Shown here: one piece after another, positions 1-7,707 of the stretch | Layout of the letters: each line of letters starts with the position of its first letter | How positions within the stretch are numbered: position 1 is the first letter of the stretch | Assembly (NCBI GenBank): GCA_041652155.1 | Contig: JBAZHV010000008.1 | Coordinates: forward strand, 1 to 45,140 | Origin: CAIMDX01 sp041652155 | GTDB taxonomy: Bacteria > Patescibacteriota > Minisyncoccia > Minisyncoccales > JAQTVQ01 | Direction: 5' to 3' | Length of the DNA: 45,140 nucleotides | The notes under the pieces: model-generated | Seen by the model: the letters and a program-made list of their open reading frames with translations, nothing else | What the model was told of the DNA's origin: nothing | Database searches by the model: none | Translations under genes and position numbers: made by a program

Positions 1-1083
1 TTCTTTCGACTTTTGTTTCTGATCTTCCGATGCTCCAGAATCCTTGCCGTAAACGATATTACGCAAAGCTCCTTTGAGATCGATGCCCGGCAAAGAAATA
101 TTCTGCGCAACAAGGCTGGCAGGCAAGGGGCTCTTTTCCAACGCTTCAAGCGTTCTTATCAATTTACCCACCTCCCCGTGTTTTTCGATAGTCTCATAAA
201 CATTGTCTATTCTCTTCTTCTCTCCTTCGCTTCTGATTATATCAACTTCTTTCTCCCTCAAAGCATTATCTTTTTTCAAAATCGAAGTCAAATAATCTTT
301 TGGGGGAGTGAGGCTCTTTATCTGGACGAAGGACACTTTGATGCCATAATTGTCAACAAAATATCTCAAAAATTTTCTCTTGGCCAAGATATTCATAAAG
401 ATCTTGTCGAGCTCCAGGTCTTTCCTCACTTTCCGCGGTTTTCTTTCGACGATCGCCAAAGAGATCTTCTCCTTTTGGGAAAGACTTTTAGCTTTGGGGT
501 CTTCTTCAATCATCCCTCCAAAAGAAAATTCTCCGATCATATCTCTTTGCGCCGGCTCCGTCTTTTGATCCACCGCTTTCAGCCAATTTTCTACCGAGAA
601 AAAAGCTTTATAAGGGTTGATGACTGCCATCGTCTTTATGGACTCTACATCCAGAGGGAGCAAATTTTTATCTTCGACCCCTATCATCTTGGAATAGTAA
701 ACATCTTCCTTCAAGAAAACATAATCCTGCCACCCTTCTTCGTGGATCTTCAGGCCTCCAAGACTGTCTATGGTCTGCCATTTGAATTGGTACCAATAGA
801 CTGCATAGAATGGCCAAAATCCCACCCAGCGCAAGCCTCCAAAAGGATGCCAGCCATCATCTCCTTTTATAACGTTCCAATCGCCGTCAAAAGTGTGGCC
901 TTCCCAGCTTATTAAAAACTTATGGAACTGACCGCCCTTCATTATGGCTTTCGCCGTGCCCTCAAGCACAAATGTCCAAAAGATATTTCTTGGGGCGAGA
1001 ATAAACCATATTAACGCGAACAATCCTCCGCCCAAAGCGGCTAATATCAGAAAAAACAAAAACAAAAATATTATTATATCCAT
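1..1083 (-). CDS. SPFH/band 7-like membrane protein (3' end outside window)
   Basis: Read on the minus strand from the ATG at 1083, the frame stays open for 361 codons to the window edge, so the C-terminus is missing. A hydrophobic segment covers about residues 3-30, suggesting an N-terminal membrane anchor. A Trp/Gly/aromatic-rich stretch follows (GGLRWVGFWPFYAVYWY, about residues 83-99). The last 120 or so residues are charged and probably helical (ALREKEVDIIRSEGEKKR). This layout resembles SPFH/band 7 proteins, which form membrane-associated oligomers, but no diagnostic motif proves it. It is divergent from the secretion operon starting at 1357. The plus-strand reading frames over this stretch look like shadows. 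The gene itself is secure; the family assignment is tentative. Confidence 0.65.
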   Translation of the reverse strand, partial: MDIIIFLFLFFLILAALGGGLFALIWFILAPRNIFWTFVLEGTAKAIMKGGQFHKFLISWEGHTFDGDWNVIKGDDGWHPFGGLRWVGFWPFYAVYWYQFKWQTIDSLGGLKIHEEGWQDYVFLKEDVYYSKMIGVEDKNLLPLDVESIKTMAVINPYKAFFSVENWLKAVDQKTEPAQRDMIGEFSFGGMIEEDPKAKSLSQKEKISLAIVERKPRKVRKDLELDKIFMNILAKRKFLRYFVDNYGIKVSFVQIKSLTPPKDYLTSILKKDNALREKEVDIIRSEGEKKRIDNVYETIEKHGEVGKLIRTLEALEKSPLPASLVAQNISLPGIDLKGALRNIVYGKDSGASEDQKQKSKE

Positions 1084-1100
1084 ATTTTATTTATAAAAGA

Positions 1101-1325
1101 TCATTCCCGCCTAATGTCGACCATAGGTGAGGGGATAATCTTTAGATTAAGATTGCCTTCAACCTTTTGGCCTTTTACATAGGCTTTCTGATTTATAACA
1201 CATCTACCATCTTTTGTCAACGCACGCACACGAGCTATAACACCTCGCCTAAAAATTTGAGCGGCCGGAAAAATTCTTTTAAGAACAACTGCGCCGAGCG
1301 GGGGAAAACCTTTGTCTTTTGACAA
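1101..1325 (-). CDS. possible small hypothetical protein
   Basis: A 74-codon frame with a TTG start ends 17 nt before the ATG of the SPFH-like gene. The product is basic with no transmembrane segment or recognisable motif. The central part (KAYVKGQKVEGNLNLKIIP) could form short beta strands, which would fit a small regulatory or NfeD-like fragment, but that is a guess. The TTG start has no ribosome binding site, and the divergent plus-strand promoter overlaps its 5' end. It may be only an untranslated leader of the downstream gene. Low confidence. Confidence 0.25.
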   Translation of the reverse strand: MSKDKGFPPLGAVVLKRIFPAAQIFRRGVIARVRALTKDGRCVINQKAYVKGQKVEGNLNLKIIPSPMVDIRRE

Positions 1326-1348
1326 ATATTTTTTTATGTTAAAATAAT
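1319..1348 (+). promoter_or_regulatory. promoter of the secretion operon
   Basis: A perfect -35 TTGACA (1319-1324) is followed by TAAAAT at 1340-1345 (15-nt spacer) or AATAAT at 1343-1348 (18-nt spacer). The ATG of the first gene is at 1357, only about 10 nt after the -10, so the transcript would be nearly leaderless. No Shine-Dalgarno sequence is visible. Confidence 0.5.
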
Positions 1349-1356
1349 CGTCAGAT

Positions 1357-1986
1357 ATGCAAAAAGAATATACTCAAGAAGAAATTTGGGCCATATACGA
1401 AACCCTGCCCGAAGAACTCCAAGAAGCGATTTTTTCTGAAAAAACCGCCGAGGTTATTTTTAACGCTTGCGCCGATATCGGGGGGGAGGATGGAAGGACA
1501 TCAGAAGTGGGCAAGTATGCCGGCAGAGTTTTAATGGGAGAAATGCCGGTCCAGGAATTTAAGATTAGTTTGGAGCTAGATTTTAATCTCAACCATGAAG
1601 AAGCCAACAGTATTTATACCGCAATAAACGAAGCTGTCTTTGAGCCCCTGAAAGACTCCATCGCGTCCATCCCAATGGCGAGAGCTAAAAAAGAAGCGGA
1701 AGCAACGTCGGAATCGGCGCAGGAGATAGAACCGTTGCCAGCCGCAGAGCCAGAATATCCCCAAGAAGCTCCAATCAGCGAGCCCGGAGAGTTGGAACCG
1801 GCGCCAATCCCTGATCCGAGAGAGGCACAAGGATCTTCAGAAGGGCCATCTTTGGAAAATTTGGAAGAAGCCCAAGAAAGGATCAACGCGGCGATCACCA
1901 GACAAGATGCCAGACAACAACCCGAAAGGCCCCCAGCCCCGCCCGCGCCGAAGGGAAGCGACGGCTATCGCGAACCGTTAAGTTAG
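1357..1986 (+). CDS. hypothetical protein, first gene of the T4SS-like operon
   Basis: This 209-residue protein has two parts. The first 100 or so residues are acidic and predicted helical (EEIWAIYETLPEELQEAIFS...), with no membrane segment. The remaining half is a low-complexity tail rich in Pro, Glu and Ala, probably disordered. The gene starts 10 nt after a consensus promoter and lies 13 nt upstream of the PrgI-family gene, so it is probably the first gene of the secretion operon. Its position suggests a cytoplasmic accessory or adaptor factor, but I do not recognise the family and assign no function. Confidence 0.75.
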   Translation: MQKEYTQEEIWAIYETLPEELQEAIFSEKTAEVIFNACADIGGEDGRTSEVGKYAGRVLMGEMPVQEFKISLELDFNLNHEEANSIYTAINEAVFEPLKDSIASIPMARAKKEAEATSESAQEIEPLPAAEPEYPQEAPISEPGELEPAPIPDPREAQGSSEGPSLENLEEAQERINAAITRQDARQQPERPPAPPAPKGSDGYREPLS

Positions 1987-1999
1987 TTTTAAAAAATAT

Positions 2000-2416
2000 A
2001 TGCAATTCCAGGTCCCCCAATTCATTGAAAAAGAAACAGGATTTTTAGGGCCGCTGACCCCCAGGCAGACGGTCATTTTCTTTTTCGCTCTTGGAATATG
2101 CGTTTTTCTGTGGATCGCGATAGGAAGTAAAAATCTGTTCTTATTCTGCGTCGCCGCGATAACGGTCATGGCCGGAGCCCTTGCCCTTGGGTTTCTGAAA
2201 GTCAACGGCTTAAACGTAACCACCGTCTTAAAAAACTGCCTCAATTTTACGGCGGCCCCCAAACTTTATCTTTGGAAAAGGAAAGAAGCCACAATATACT
2301 ACGAAAAAAGACCGCAGCCAGCGGCAAGAAAAGAACCGGAAAAAGATTCTCCGTTGAAAATAGCCAAGATAAGCAAAATCAAAGATCTAAGCAAAAAAAT
2401 AGAATTCGGCAATTAA
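2000..2416 (+). CDS. PrgI family protein (T4SS inner-membrane component)
   Basis: This 138-residue protein starts with a soluble segment containing QVPQFIEKE and LGPLTPRQ, typical of PrgI-family proteins. Two adjacent membrane helices follow (about residues 27-47 and 50-70), then a Lys-rich cytoplasmic tail. PrgI proteins occur in type IV secretion clusters of Gram-positive and CPR bacteria, next to VirB4, and occupy a VirB3-like position at the inner membrane. Here the VirB4-like genes follow directly (7-nt gap). The tail after residue 90 is basic and probably disordered. Family assignment is good; the role in this organism is inferred. Confidence 0.8.
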   Translation: MQFQVPQFIEKETGFLGPLTPRQTVIFFFALGICVFLWIAIGSKNLFLFCVAAITVMAGALALGFLKVNGLNVTTVLKNCLNFTAAPKLYLWKRKEATIYYEKRPQPAARKEPEKDSPLKIAKISKIKDLSKKIEFGN

Positions 2417-2423
2417 GACCAAT

Positions 2424-3062
2424 ATGGCCAACACACCAACCCAGCAATTCATACCGATAGACCAGATCCGCGAAGGAGTACTGGTGATGAAAGATAAATC
2501 TTTAAGAGGCATATTGCTTGTTTCTTCTTTAAATTTCGCTCTGAAATCCGAAGACGAACAAACCGGGATAATCTACCAATTCCAGGACTTTCTGAACTCC
2601 TTGGATTTCTCCTGCCAGATATTGGCGCAATCCAGAAGGCTGAACATCACCGGTTATTTGGAAAAATTAAAAGAGATTGAAGCGAAGCAGGAAAACGAAT
2701 TGTTAAAAACGCAAACCGGCGAGTACCGCAAGTTTATTGAACAGATAATCGGAGGGGGGACGATAATGTCTAAAAGTTTTTATGTGGTCGTTCCTTATTA
2801 CCCGCTCATCGAAATTCCTGGAGCTCCGGGAGCAAAAGCAAAAAGCTCCGGGAGCAGCAATCTGACCGAAGACAAATTCCAACGCGGCAAATACCAGCTG
2901 TGGCAAAGGATGGAATATGTCGTTTTGGGGTTGAGGCGCTGCGGGTTGAGGGCCAGCCCCATGGCCACTCCGGAAGTTATTGAACTGCTTTGGTCCTACC
3001 ATCACCCAAAAGAAGCCGAATCGGGATATTACCCGGAGTTGCCGCCGGAAATGTTGATCTAA
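2424..3062 (+). CDS. VirB4/TraC N-terminal-domain protein (split VirB4, part 1)
   Basis: This 212-residue protein carries the features of the VirB4/TraC N-terminal domain: a DQIREGVLVMKDKSLRGILL start, an alpha/beta region, and SKSFYVVVPYYPL near residue 120. It has no Walker motif. The ATPase part is encoded separately beginning 4 nt after this stop codon, so VirB4 appears to be made as two polypeptides. A TGA or frameshift artefact is unlikely because this gene ends with a clean TAA and the next begins with its own ATG. The role would be as the non-catalytic, membrane-proximal half of the secretion ATPase. Confidence 0.7.
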   Translation: MANTPTQQFIPIDQIREGVLVMKDKSLRGILLVSSLNFALKSEDEQTGIIYQFQDFLNSLDFSCQILAQSRRLNITGYLEKLKEIEAKQENELLKTQTGEYRKFIEQIIGGGTIMSKSFYVVVPYYPLIEIPGAPGAKAKSSGSSNLTEDKFQRGKYQLWQRMEYVVLGLRRCGLRASPMATPEVIELLWSYHHPKEAESGYYPELPPEMLI

Positions 3063-3066
3063 AATT

Positions 3067-4836
3067 ATGAGCCTGTTCAAACAAGAAAAAGCCGAAAAAC
3101 TTTTCGAAGCCGACAAGATAAGCGCAAAAGATATTATCGCGCCGTCTTCGATCGAAATAAAACAAAACTATTTAAAGCTGGGGGAGAAGATCACCAAGAC
3201 CTACTTTGTTTTTTCATATCCGAGATATCTGACCACCGGCTGGCTTTCCCCGATAATCAATCTCGACATTCCTTTGGACATCTCTTTCTTTTTCCACCCG
3301 ATGGATACGGCCGAAACATTAAAAAAACTGCGCCGGAAAGTAACGGACATCCAAGTGGAGATAATCAAAAACGAGGAGAAGGGGATGATCAGAGACCCCG
3401 CCTTGGAAACGGCTTACAGCGATCTTGAAAATCTGCGCGACAATTTGCAGACCGCCCAGGAAAAAATGTTCAAATTCGGACTGTACATTACAGCCTACGC
3501 GGACACCGAAGCCCAAATGACGGAGATCGAAACCACTTTAAGGTCGGTGCTGGAATCCCGTTTGATCTATTTGAAACCGGCTTTGTATCAGCAAAAAGAA
3601 GGGTTTATATCTTCCTCTCCCTACGCTTTGGACCAGTTGCAAGTGCATAACAGCATTAACACCGGGCCGCTATCCTCGATTTTTCCTTTCGTCTCTTTCG
3701 ACTTAAGTTCCAATGAGGGCATCCTCTACGGGATGAATAAGCACAACAGCTCTCTGGTGCTTTTTGACAGATTCACGCTGGAAAACGCCAATATGGTCAT
3801 TTTCGCGAAATCCGGTTCCGGTAAGTCTTACGCGGTAAAGTTGGAAGTGCTGCGCTCGCTGATGATGGGAGTGGACAACATCATCGTCGATCCGGAGAAC
3901 GAATACGAAATGCTTTCCGATGCAGTGGGAGGATCTTTCTTCAAAATATCTTTAAGCTCCGATGACCACATCAACCCTTTCGATCTTCCCGTCCCCCGCG
4001 AGGATGAAAAACCGGAAGACGTGTTGCGCTCTAACATTATCAATCTGGTCGGATTGGTCAGGATCATGTTCGGAGGGCTTTCCCCCGAAGAAGACGGCAT
4101 CATCGACCAAGCCCTGACCGAGACCTATGCTTCCAAAGATATCACTCCCGATTCCGATCCTTCAACTTGGCCGGACAAAATTCCTATCCTTTCCGATCTG
4201 GAAGCGGTGCTGGAAACGATGCAGGGGGCCCAATCTCTGGTACAAAGGCTAAGAAAATTCACTCAAGGGACGTTCTCTTCTTTCTTCAACCAAAAAACCA
4301 ACATATCGATGTCTAATCCATTGGTGGTTTTCGGCATCAGAGACATGGAAGATGAATTAAGGCCGATGGCCATGTTCATCATTATGCGCTATATCTGGAA
4401 CGCCATCAGAGCCGAACTGAAAAAAAGGATACTGGTGGTCGATGAAGCTTGGTGGCTGATGCAAACAGAGGACGGAGCCTCTTTCCTTTTCGGTCTGGCC
4501 AAACGCGCCAGAAAATACTGGCTGGGAGTGACCACCATTACCCAGGACGTTTCCGATTTTATGAAATCAGCTTACGGCAAGCCGATCATCACAAACTCTT
4601 CGTTGCAATTATTGTTAAAACAAAGTCCAGCCACGGCCGACATCGTCCAGCAAACATTCAGCCTGACCGACGAAGAAAAATTCTTGTTGCTCGAAACCCC
4701 GGTAGGGGAAGGAATGTTCTTTGCGGGCCAAAAACACGTGTCGTTGAAAATAGTCGCCTCATACACCGAAGACCAGATCATCACTTCGAACCCGGAACAA
4801 CTGGCCAAAATAAAAGAAGCTAAAGAAAATATTTAA
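3067..4836 (+). CDS. virB4: VirB4-like type IV secretion ATPase (catalytic part)
   Basis: This 589-residue protein is the energising ATPase of the secretion cluster. Walker A (KSGSGKSY) is near residue 250 and Walker B (ILVVDEAWW) near residue 455. The segment NIIVDPENEY after Walker A and the region TTITQDVSDF after Walker B are also typical of VirB4/TraC-type AAA+ motors. The first 230 residues are an alpha/beta region continuing the domain begun in the preceding gene. No membrane helix is present, so it acts at the cytoplasmic face. No VirD4-type coupling protein and no VirB11 are found next to it, so the substrate cannot be inferred. High confidence. Confidence 0.9.
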   Translation: MSLFKQEKAEKLFEADKISAKDIIAPSSIEIKQNYLKLGEKITKTYFVFSYPRYLTTGWLSPIINLDIPLDISFFFHPMDTAETLKKLRRKVTDIQVEIIKNEEKGMIRDPALETAYSDLENLRDNLQTAQEKMFKFGLYITAYADTEAQMTEIETTLRSVLESRLIYLKPALYQQKEGFISSSPYALDQLQVHNSINTGPLSSIFPFVSFDLSSNEGILYGMNKHNSSLVLFDRFTLENANMVIFAKSGSGKSYAVKLEVLRSLMMGVDNIIVDPENEYEMLSDAVGGSFFKISLSSDDHINPFDLPVPREDEKPEDVLRSNIINLVGLVRIMFGGLSPEEDGIIDQALTETYASKDITPDSDPSTWPDKIPILSDLEAVLETMQGAQSLVQRLRKFTQGTFSSFFNQKTNISMSNPLVVFGIRDMEDELRPMAMFIIMRYIWNAIRAELKKRILVVDEAWWLMQTEDGASFLFGLAKRARKYWLGVTTITQDVSDFMKSAYGKPIITNSSLQLLLKQSPATADIVQQTFSLTDEEKFLLLETPVGEGMFFAGQKHVSLKIVASYTEDQIITSNPEQLAKIKEAKENI

Positions 4837-4841
4837 AAACA

Positions 4842-5237
4842 ATGCCGGAAGAATTAGACGAAGAAATAGAGGAAGAAGATGGAGAGCCGGTAGCGGAGCA
4901 GAATCGGGCCATAACCAACGCCATGCTTTTGCCGGAGGGGATGGTGATAATGGCAATGTCCGTGTTCTTTGATCTCTGGGACCTCATTTCTCCATTGGAA
5001 CCGATCGATCCTATGGAAATATTCTCTTTCCTGTTCTTCGCTTTTTGGATGTGGCAGAGAGGCACTTCTCCCGCCAGGAGAAAAAGGAACAAACTGGCGA
5101 AGGGCAAGCAGTTGAAAAAATTGAAGATGATAAAATTTTTAAAACCGATCGCGGTCTTGCTGGAATGTATCCCTCTCGTCGGCAATTTTTTCTGGCTTTC
5201 GATAATAAATTATATGGAGTTGAGACACAACCCTTAA
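4842..5237 (+). CDS. hypothetical membrane protein of the T4SS-like operon
   Basis: This 131-residue protein begins 5 nt after virB4. It has a very acidic N-terminus (EELDEEIEEEDGEP), hydrophobic segments around residues 30-46 and 56-72, a strongly basic loop (ARRKRNKLAKGKQLKKLKMIK), and a last hydrophobic segment around residues 100-122. This suggests a small inner-membrane protein with a basic cytoplasmic loop. I do not recognise a family. Tight spacing on both sides places it in the operon, perhaps as a small membrane component of the secretion channel, but that is only context. Confidence 0.7.
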   Translation: MPEELDEEIEEEDGEPVAEQNRAITNAMLLPEGMVIMAMSVFFDLWDLISPLEPIDPMEIFSFLFFAFWMWQRGTSPARRKRNKLAKGKQLKKLKMIKFLKPIAVLLECIPLVGNFFWLSIINYMELRHNP

Positions 5238-5246
5238 ACCTTGGCA

Positions 5247-6848
5247 ATGCAAAAAAAGTCTAAAATATTATTTGATTTTCTCCTCGTATTCGCGGGTCTT
5301 TTTTGTTTCTCGACATTGGCCAGCGCTTTAGAGATAGACTATCCTCCTCTGCCCGGCGTTGCCGTTCCGACGGAAGGGACGAGCCTGACAGGCTATGTCA
5401 CTTACATATTCAGGCTGATCGTTTTTCTTTGCGGGATAATAACTTTCGGAGTTCTCATCAGGGGAGGAATTAGCTATTTAACCGCGGGAAGCAATCCTGC
5501 GGGAAAAAAGGCGGCCAAAGAGCACATCACCGCCGGCGTGATCGGCGTTGCCATAGTGCTGGCCTCCTGGCTGGGCTTGAGCGCCATCAATGCCGCCATA
5601 GTCCGCGTTTCTTTCAATAAAGAGACTACCCCCCTTTCCAAGCTGGCCGAAGTGGAAGTGCCGGACCCGAGCAAATTGGTGCTTACCCAGATTCCTTTGG
5701 GCGTTATGCTGGAAGAGGGGTTGATCGGGCAAAAAGCGGACGCCAGACTGACAACGCTAAAAGACGATACCGAAGAAATAAGAAAAAAAGCGGAGAGTTT
5801 AAAAAATCTTAATGACGAGCTGAAAGATATCGTCGACTCCTACAAATGCGGAGATTCTAAATGCCCCGGAGCTTGCGAAGCCAAAGACGGATGCAATGTC
5901 ACTTTCAGCCAGGACGAACTGGACGGAAAAATAGAAGAAATAAAAGCCGCCATAGAAGACATAAAAAACTACAGAAAAAGCGATCTGTATGTTTCCAGAT
6001 GGGACTTTGACGATCCGAGAACGGAGCTCAAGACGGCGGCTATTCTCATGAGCTCGGGCTGCGACGGCAGAGTTTACGTCCAAAACGAAATACCGGGGCT
6101 GGAAAACGAATACGGCGATAAATTGCAAATAGACGCTGTGCCAGATTGGCCAAGCAATATAATAACCGTCAACAACAAAGAGATGGAAGACCCTCTGACC
6201 TTTTACTGCGACAAACCAAACTTTACGGACGTCTGGGAAGCGATCAAATCAATCGACATATCCGATAATGTTGCCGATGAAGATTATCGATACACCCCAA
6301 GCAATGGAGCGCCGATAACGTCTCCTCCTCCAGCCGGAAGCACCGATTTTAAACTTCCAAACTACCCTCATTTAAGCCAAACGGCCTCGACCAACGGCAC
6401 GATCAAGGCAGCTGGTTGCGGGCCGACTTCTTTGACCACGATCTTAAGATATTACGGGCAAGACTTGGCGGTAGAGGTTGTCGCCGGCCATTTAAGAAGC
6501 CAAGGAGCTTGGGGGGAAAACGGACTTTATTATTACAAAGCCGTCCCGGCGATACAATCCAAGTACAGCCTGAGTTACGATCAACTCGGGGATAAAGACG
6601 TAACAAAATTAAAAGACGAACTGCTGAAGGGGAGGCCGATATTAATGGACTGCAAAATTCCTGGCTATTGCTACCCCGACGGCAAAGGCGGGCTGATCGG
6701 CCACTATATGGTTCTTTACGGCCTGAATTATATGGGTGATAATATAAACAGATTTTATATAATGGATCCCATGAAAGGCATTAAAAAAGAACTGCCAGCT
6801 TGGCAAATAGCCAGCCAATGTTTTCTATTTACAAGCTTTTGGAAATGA
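5247..6848 (+). CDS. pilin-like (VirB2/TrbC-type) membrane protein with C-terminal C39-like peptidase domain
   Basis: The ATG at 5247 is preferred over an in-frame TTG at 5241; it gives 533 residues. A signal peptide (to about residue 28, ...LASALEIDYP) is followed by two hydrophobic helices with a short Gly/Lys loop (about residues 48-70 and 88-112), the layout of VirB2/TrbC pilin subunits. Next come a coiled-coil-like Lys/Glu region and a Cys cluster (CGDSKCPGACEAKDGC). The last 170 residues look like a peptidase C39-type papain fold: AAGCGPTSLTTILRYYG with Cys391, GHYMVLYGL with His486 and MDPM with Asp507. The start of the next gene overlaps its stop (ATGA), so they are translationally coupled. 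The pilin-plus-peptidase arrangement is unusual. An alternative is a non-catalytic peptide-binding domain. Confidence 0.75.
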   Translation: MQKKSKILFDFLLVFAGLFCFSTLASALEIDYPPLPGVAVPTEGTSLTGYVTYIFRLIVFLCGIITFGVLIRGGISYLTAGSNPAGKKAAKEHITAGVIGVAIVLASWLGLSAINAAIVRVSFNKETTPLSKLAEVEVPDPSKLVLTQIPLGVMLEEGLIGQKADARLTTLKDDTEEIRKKAESLKNLNDELKDIVDSYKCGDSKCPGACEAKDGCNVTFSQDELDGKIEEIKAAIEDIKNYRKSDLYVSRWDFDDPRTELKTAAILMSSGCDGRVYVQNEIPGLENEYGDKLQIDAVPDWPSNIITVNNKEMEDPLTFYCDKPNFTDVWEAIKSIDISDNVADEDYRYTPSNGAPITSPPPAGSTDFKLPNYPHLSQTASTNGTIKAAGCGPTSLTTILRYYGQDLAVEVVAGHLRSQGAWGENGLYYYKAVPAIQSKYSLSYDQLGDKDVTKLKDELLKGRPILMDCKIPGYCYPDGKGGLIGHYMVLYGLNYMGDNINRFYIMDPMKGIKKELPAWQIASQCFLFTSFWK

Positions 6849-7648
6849 TAACCTTAAACGACAATAAAAAACCTTATATCTTGGTTGCTCTTATTTTTAT
6901 AAGCTGCTGTTTCCTTGCGCTTGGCCCCGCCAAAGAAAAAACCTTGGCTGAAGGGGAAGAGACATTGAGCTGCAACAAAGAAATTCCTATAGGGGAAATG
7001 GTGGAAGAAGCCGTCGGAATGATGGGCGACGTCAAACAAAAGCAAGTGTCTTTCGAAGGCTCTCTGGCAAAAGAGATAGAACTGTCAGAAAAAATGATCT
7101 CTCTGGCCCAAGGATGCAACCCCAACAAATGCAAACCTTCCTGCAAAACCGTAACCCATTCGGAGCCTGACGGAAAAGGAGGAGCAAAAACTTTTACGGA
7201 ATGTATCAAGAACGCCTGCACGGGCAATATCTGCCCAGGAAAAGATGAGATGAAAACCGTTTACGCGGACATAGAAAAAGCTTACAACGAACTGATCAAT
7301 CTCCAAAAAGAAAGCAAAGCCTTGGTCGAGGATAAAACCCATTCTTGGGATTACGAAGAAGGGAGCACTTATCAAAATTCCACACAGATAGAGATACTGA
7401 AAAACAAGTTGCAAAAAAGCAGAGAGACATTCCAGGACTGCTACTCAACTCCCCAGGAAATAGAGATGGCGGCAGAAGGAAAAACAACTGTCCAATCTTT
7501 GATGGATTGCGAGTCCGGAAACCCATTCGTTGAAAAGCCCAGAAAAGAATGCGAGAACGACTGCAAAATAGATAAAAACTCCGAAGCCTGTGAAAAATGC
7601 CTGCAATGCAAAAGCCAGGGCAATTATTACTGTTGCCAAGCAAAGTAA
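6845..7648 (+). CDS. Cys-rich exported protein of the T4SS-like operon
   Basis: The start at 6845 overlaps the upstream stop in an ATGA arrangement, typical of coupled genes; a longer frame from TTG 6800 is less likely. The product is 267 residues, with an N-terminal hydrophobic segment (about residues 11-30) that reads as a signal peptide or anchor. The rest is hydrophilic, helical and rich in cysteines: a CNPNKCKPSC cluster, CIKNACTGNIC, and a C-terminal run (CENDCKIDKNSEACEKCLQC). This suggests an oxidised, disulfide-stabilised extracellular protein. The Cys pattern resembles the Cys cluster of the preceding pilin-peptidase protein. No known family is recognised. Confidence 0.7.
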   Translation: MITLNDNKKPYILVALIFISCCFLALGPAKEKTLAEGEETLSCNKEIPIGEMVEEAVGMMGDVKQKQVSFEGSLAKEIELSEKMISLAQGCNPNKCKPSCKTVTHSEPDGKGGAKTFTECIKNACTGNICPGKDEMKTVYADIEKAYNELINLQKESKALVEDKTHSWDYEEGSTYQNSTQIEILKNKLQKSRETFQDCYSTPQEIEMAAEGKTTVQSLMDCESGNPFVEKPRKECENDCKIDKNSEACEKCLQCKSQGNYYCCQAK

Positions 7649-7707
7649 CCTGCCGGATCTAAAACAATAATGAGGCTAACAAGCCGATAACTCGGCACAT
7701 ATTATAT

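Noticed and set aside
13..915. A 300-codon plus-strand frame at the left edge.
   Set aside because: It is antisense to the 361-codon minus-strand frame (1-1083), which has a membrane anchor and coherent composition; the plus frame is rich in Phe/Ile/Leu/Ser typical of shadows.
5241..5246. TTG start for the pilin-peptidase gene.
   Set aside because: An ATG follows two codons later and gives an ordinary signal peptide start.
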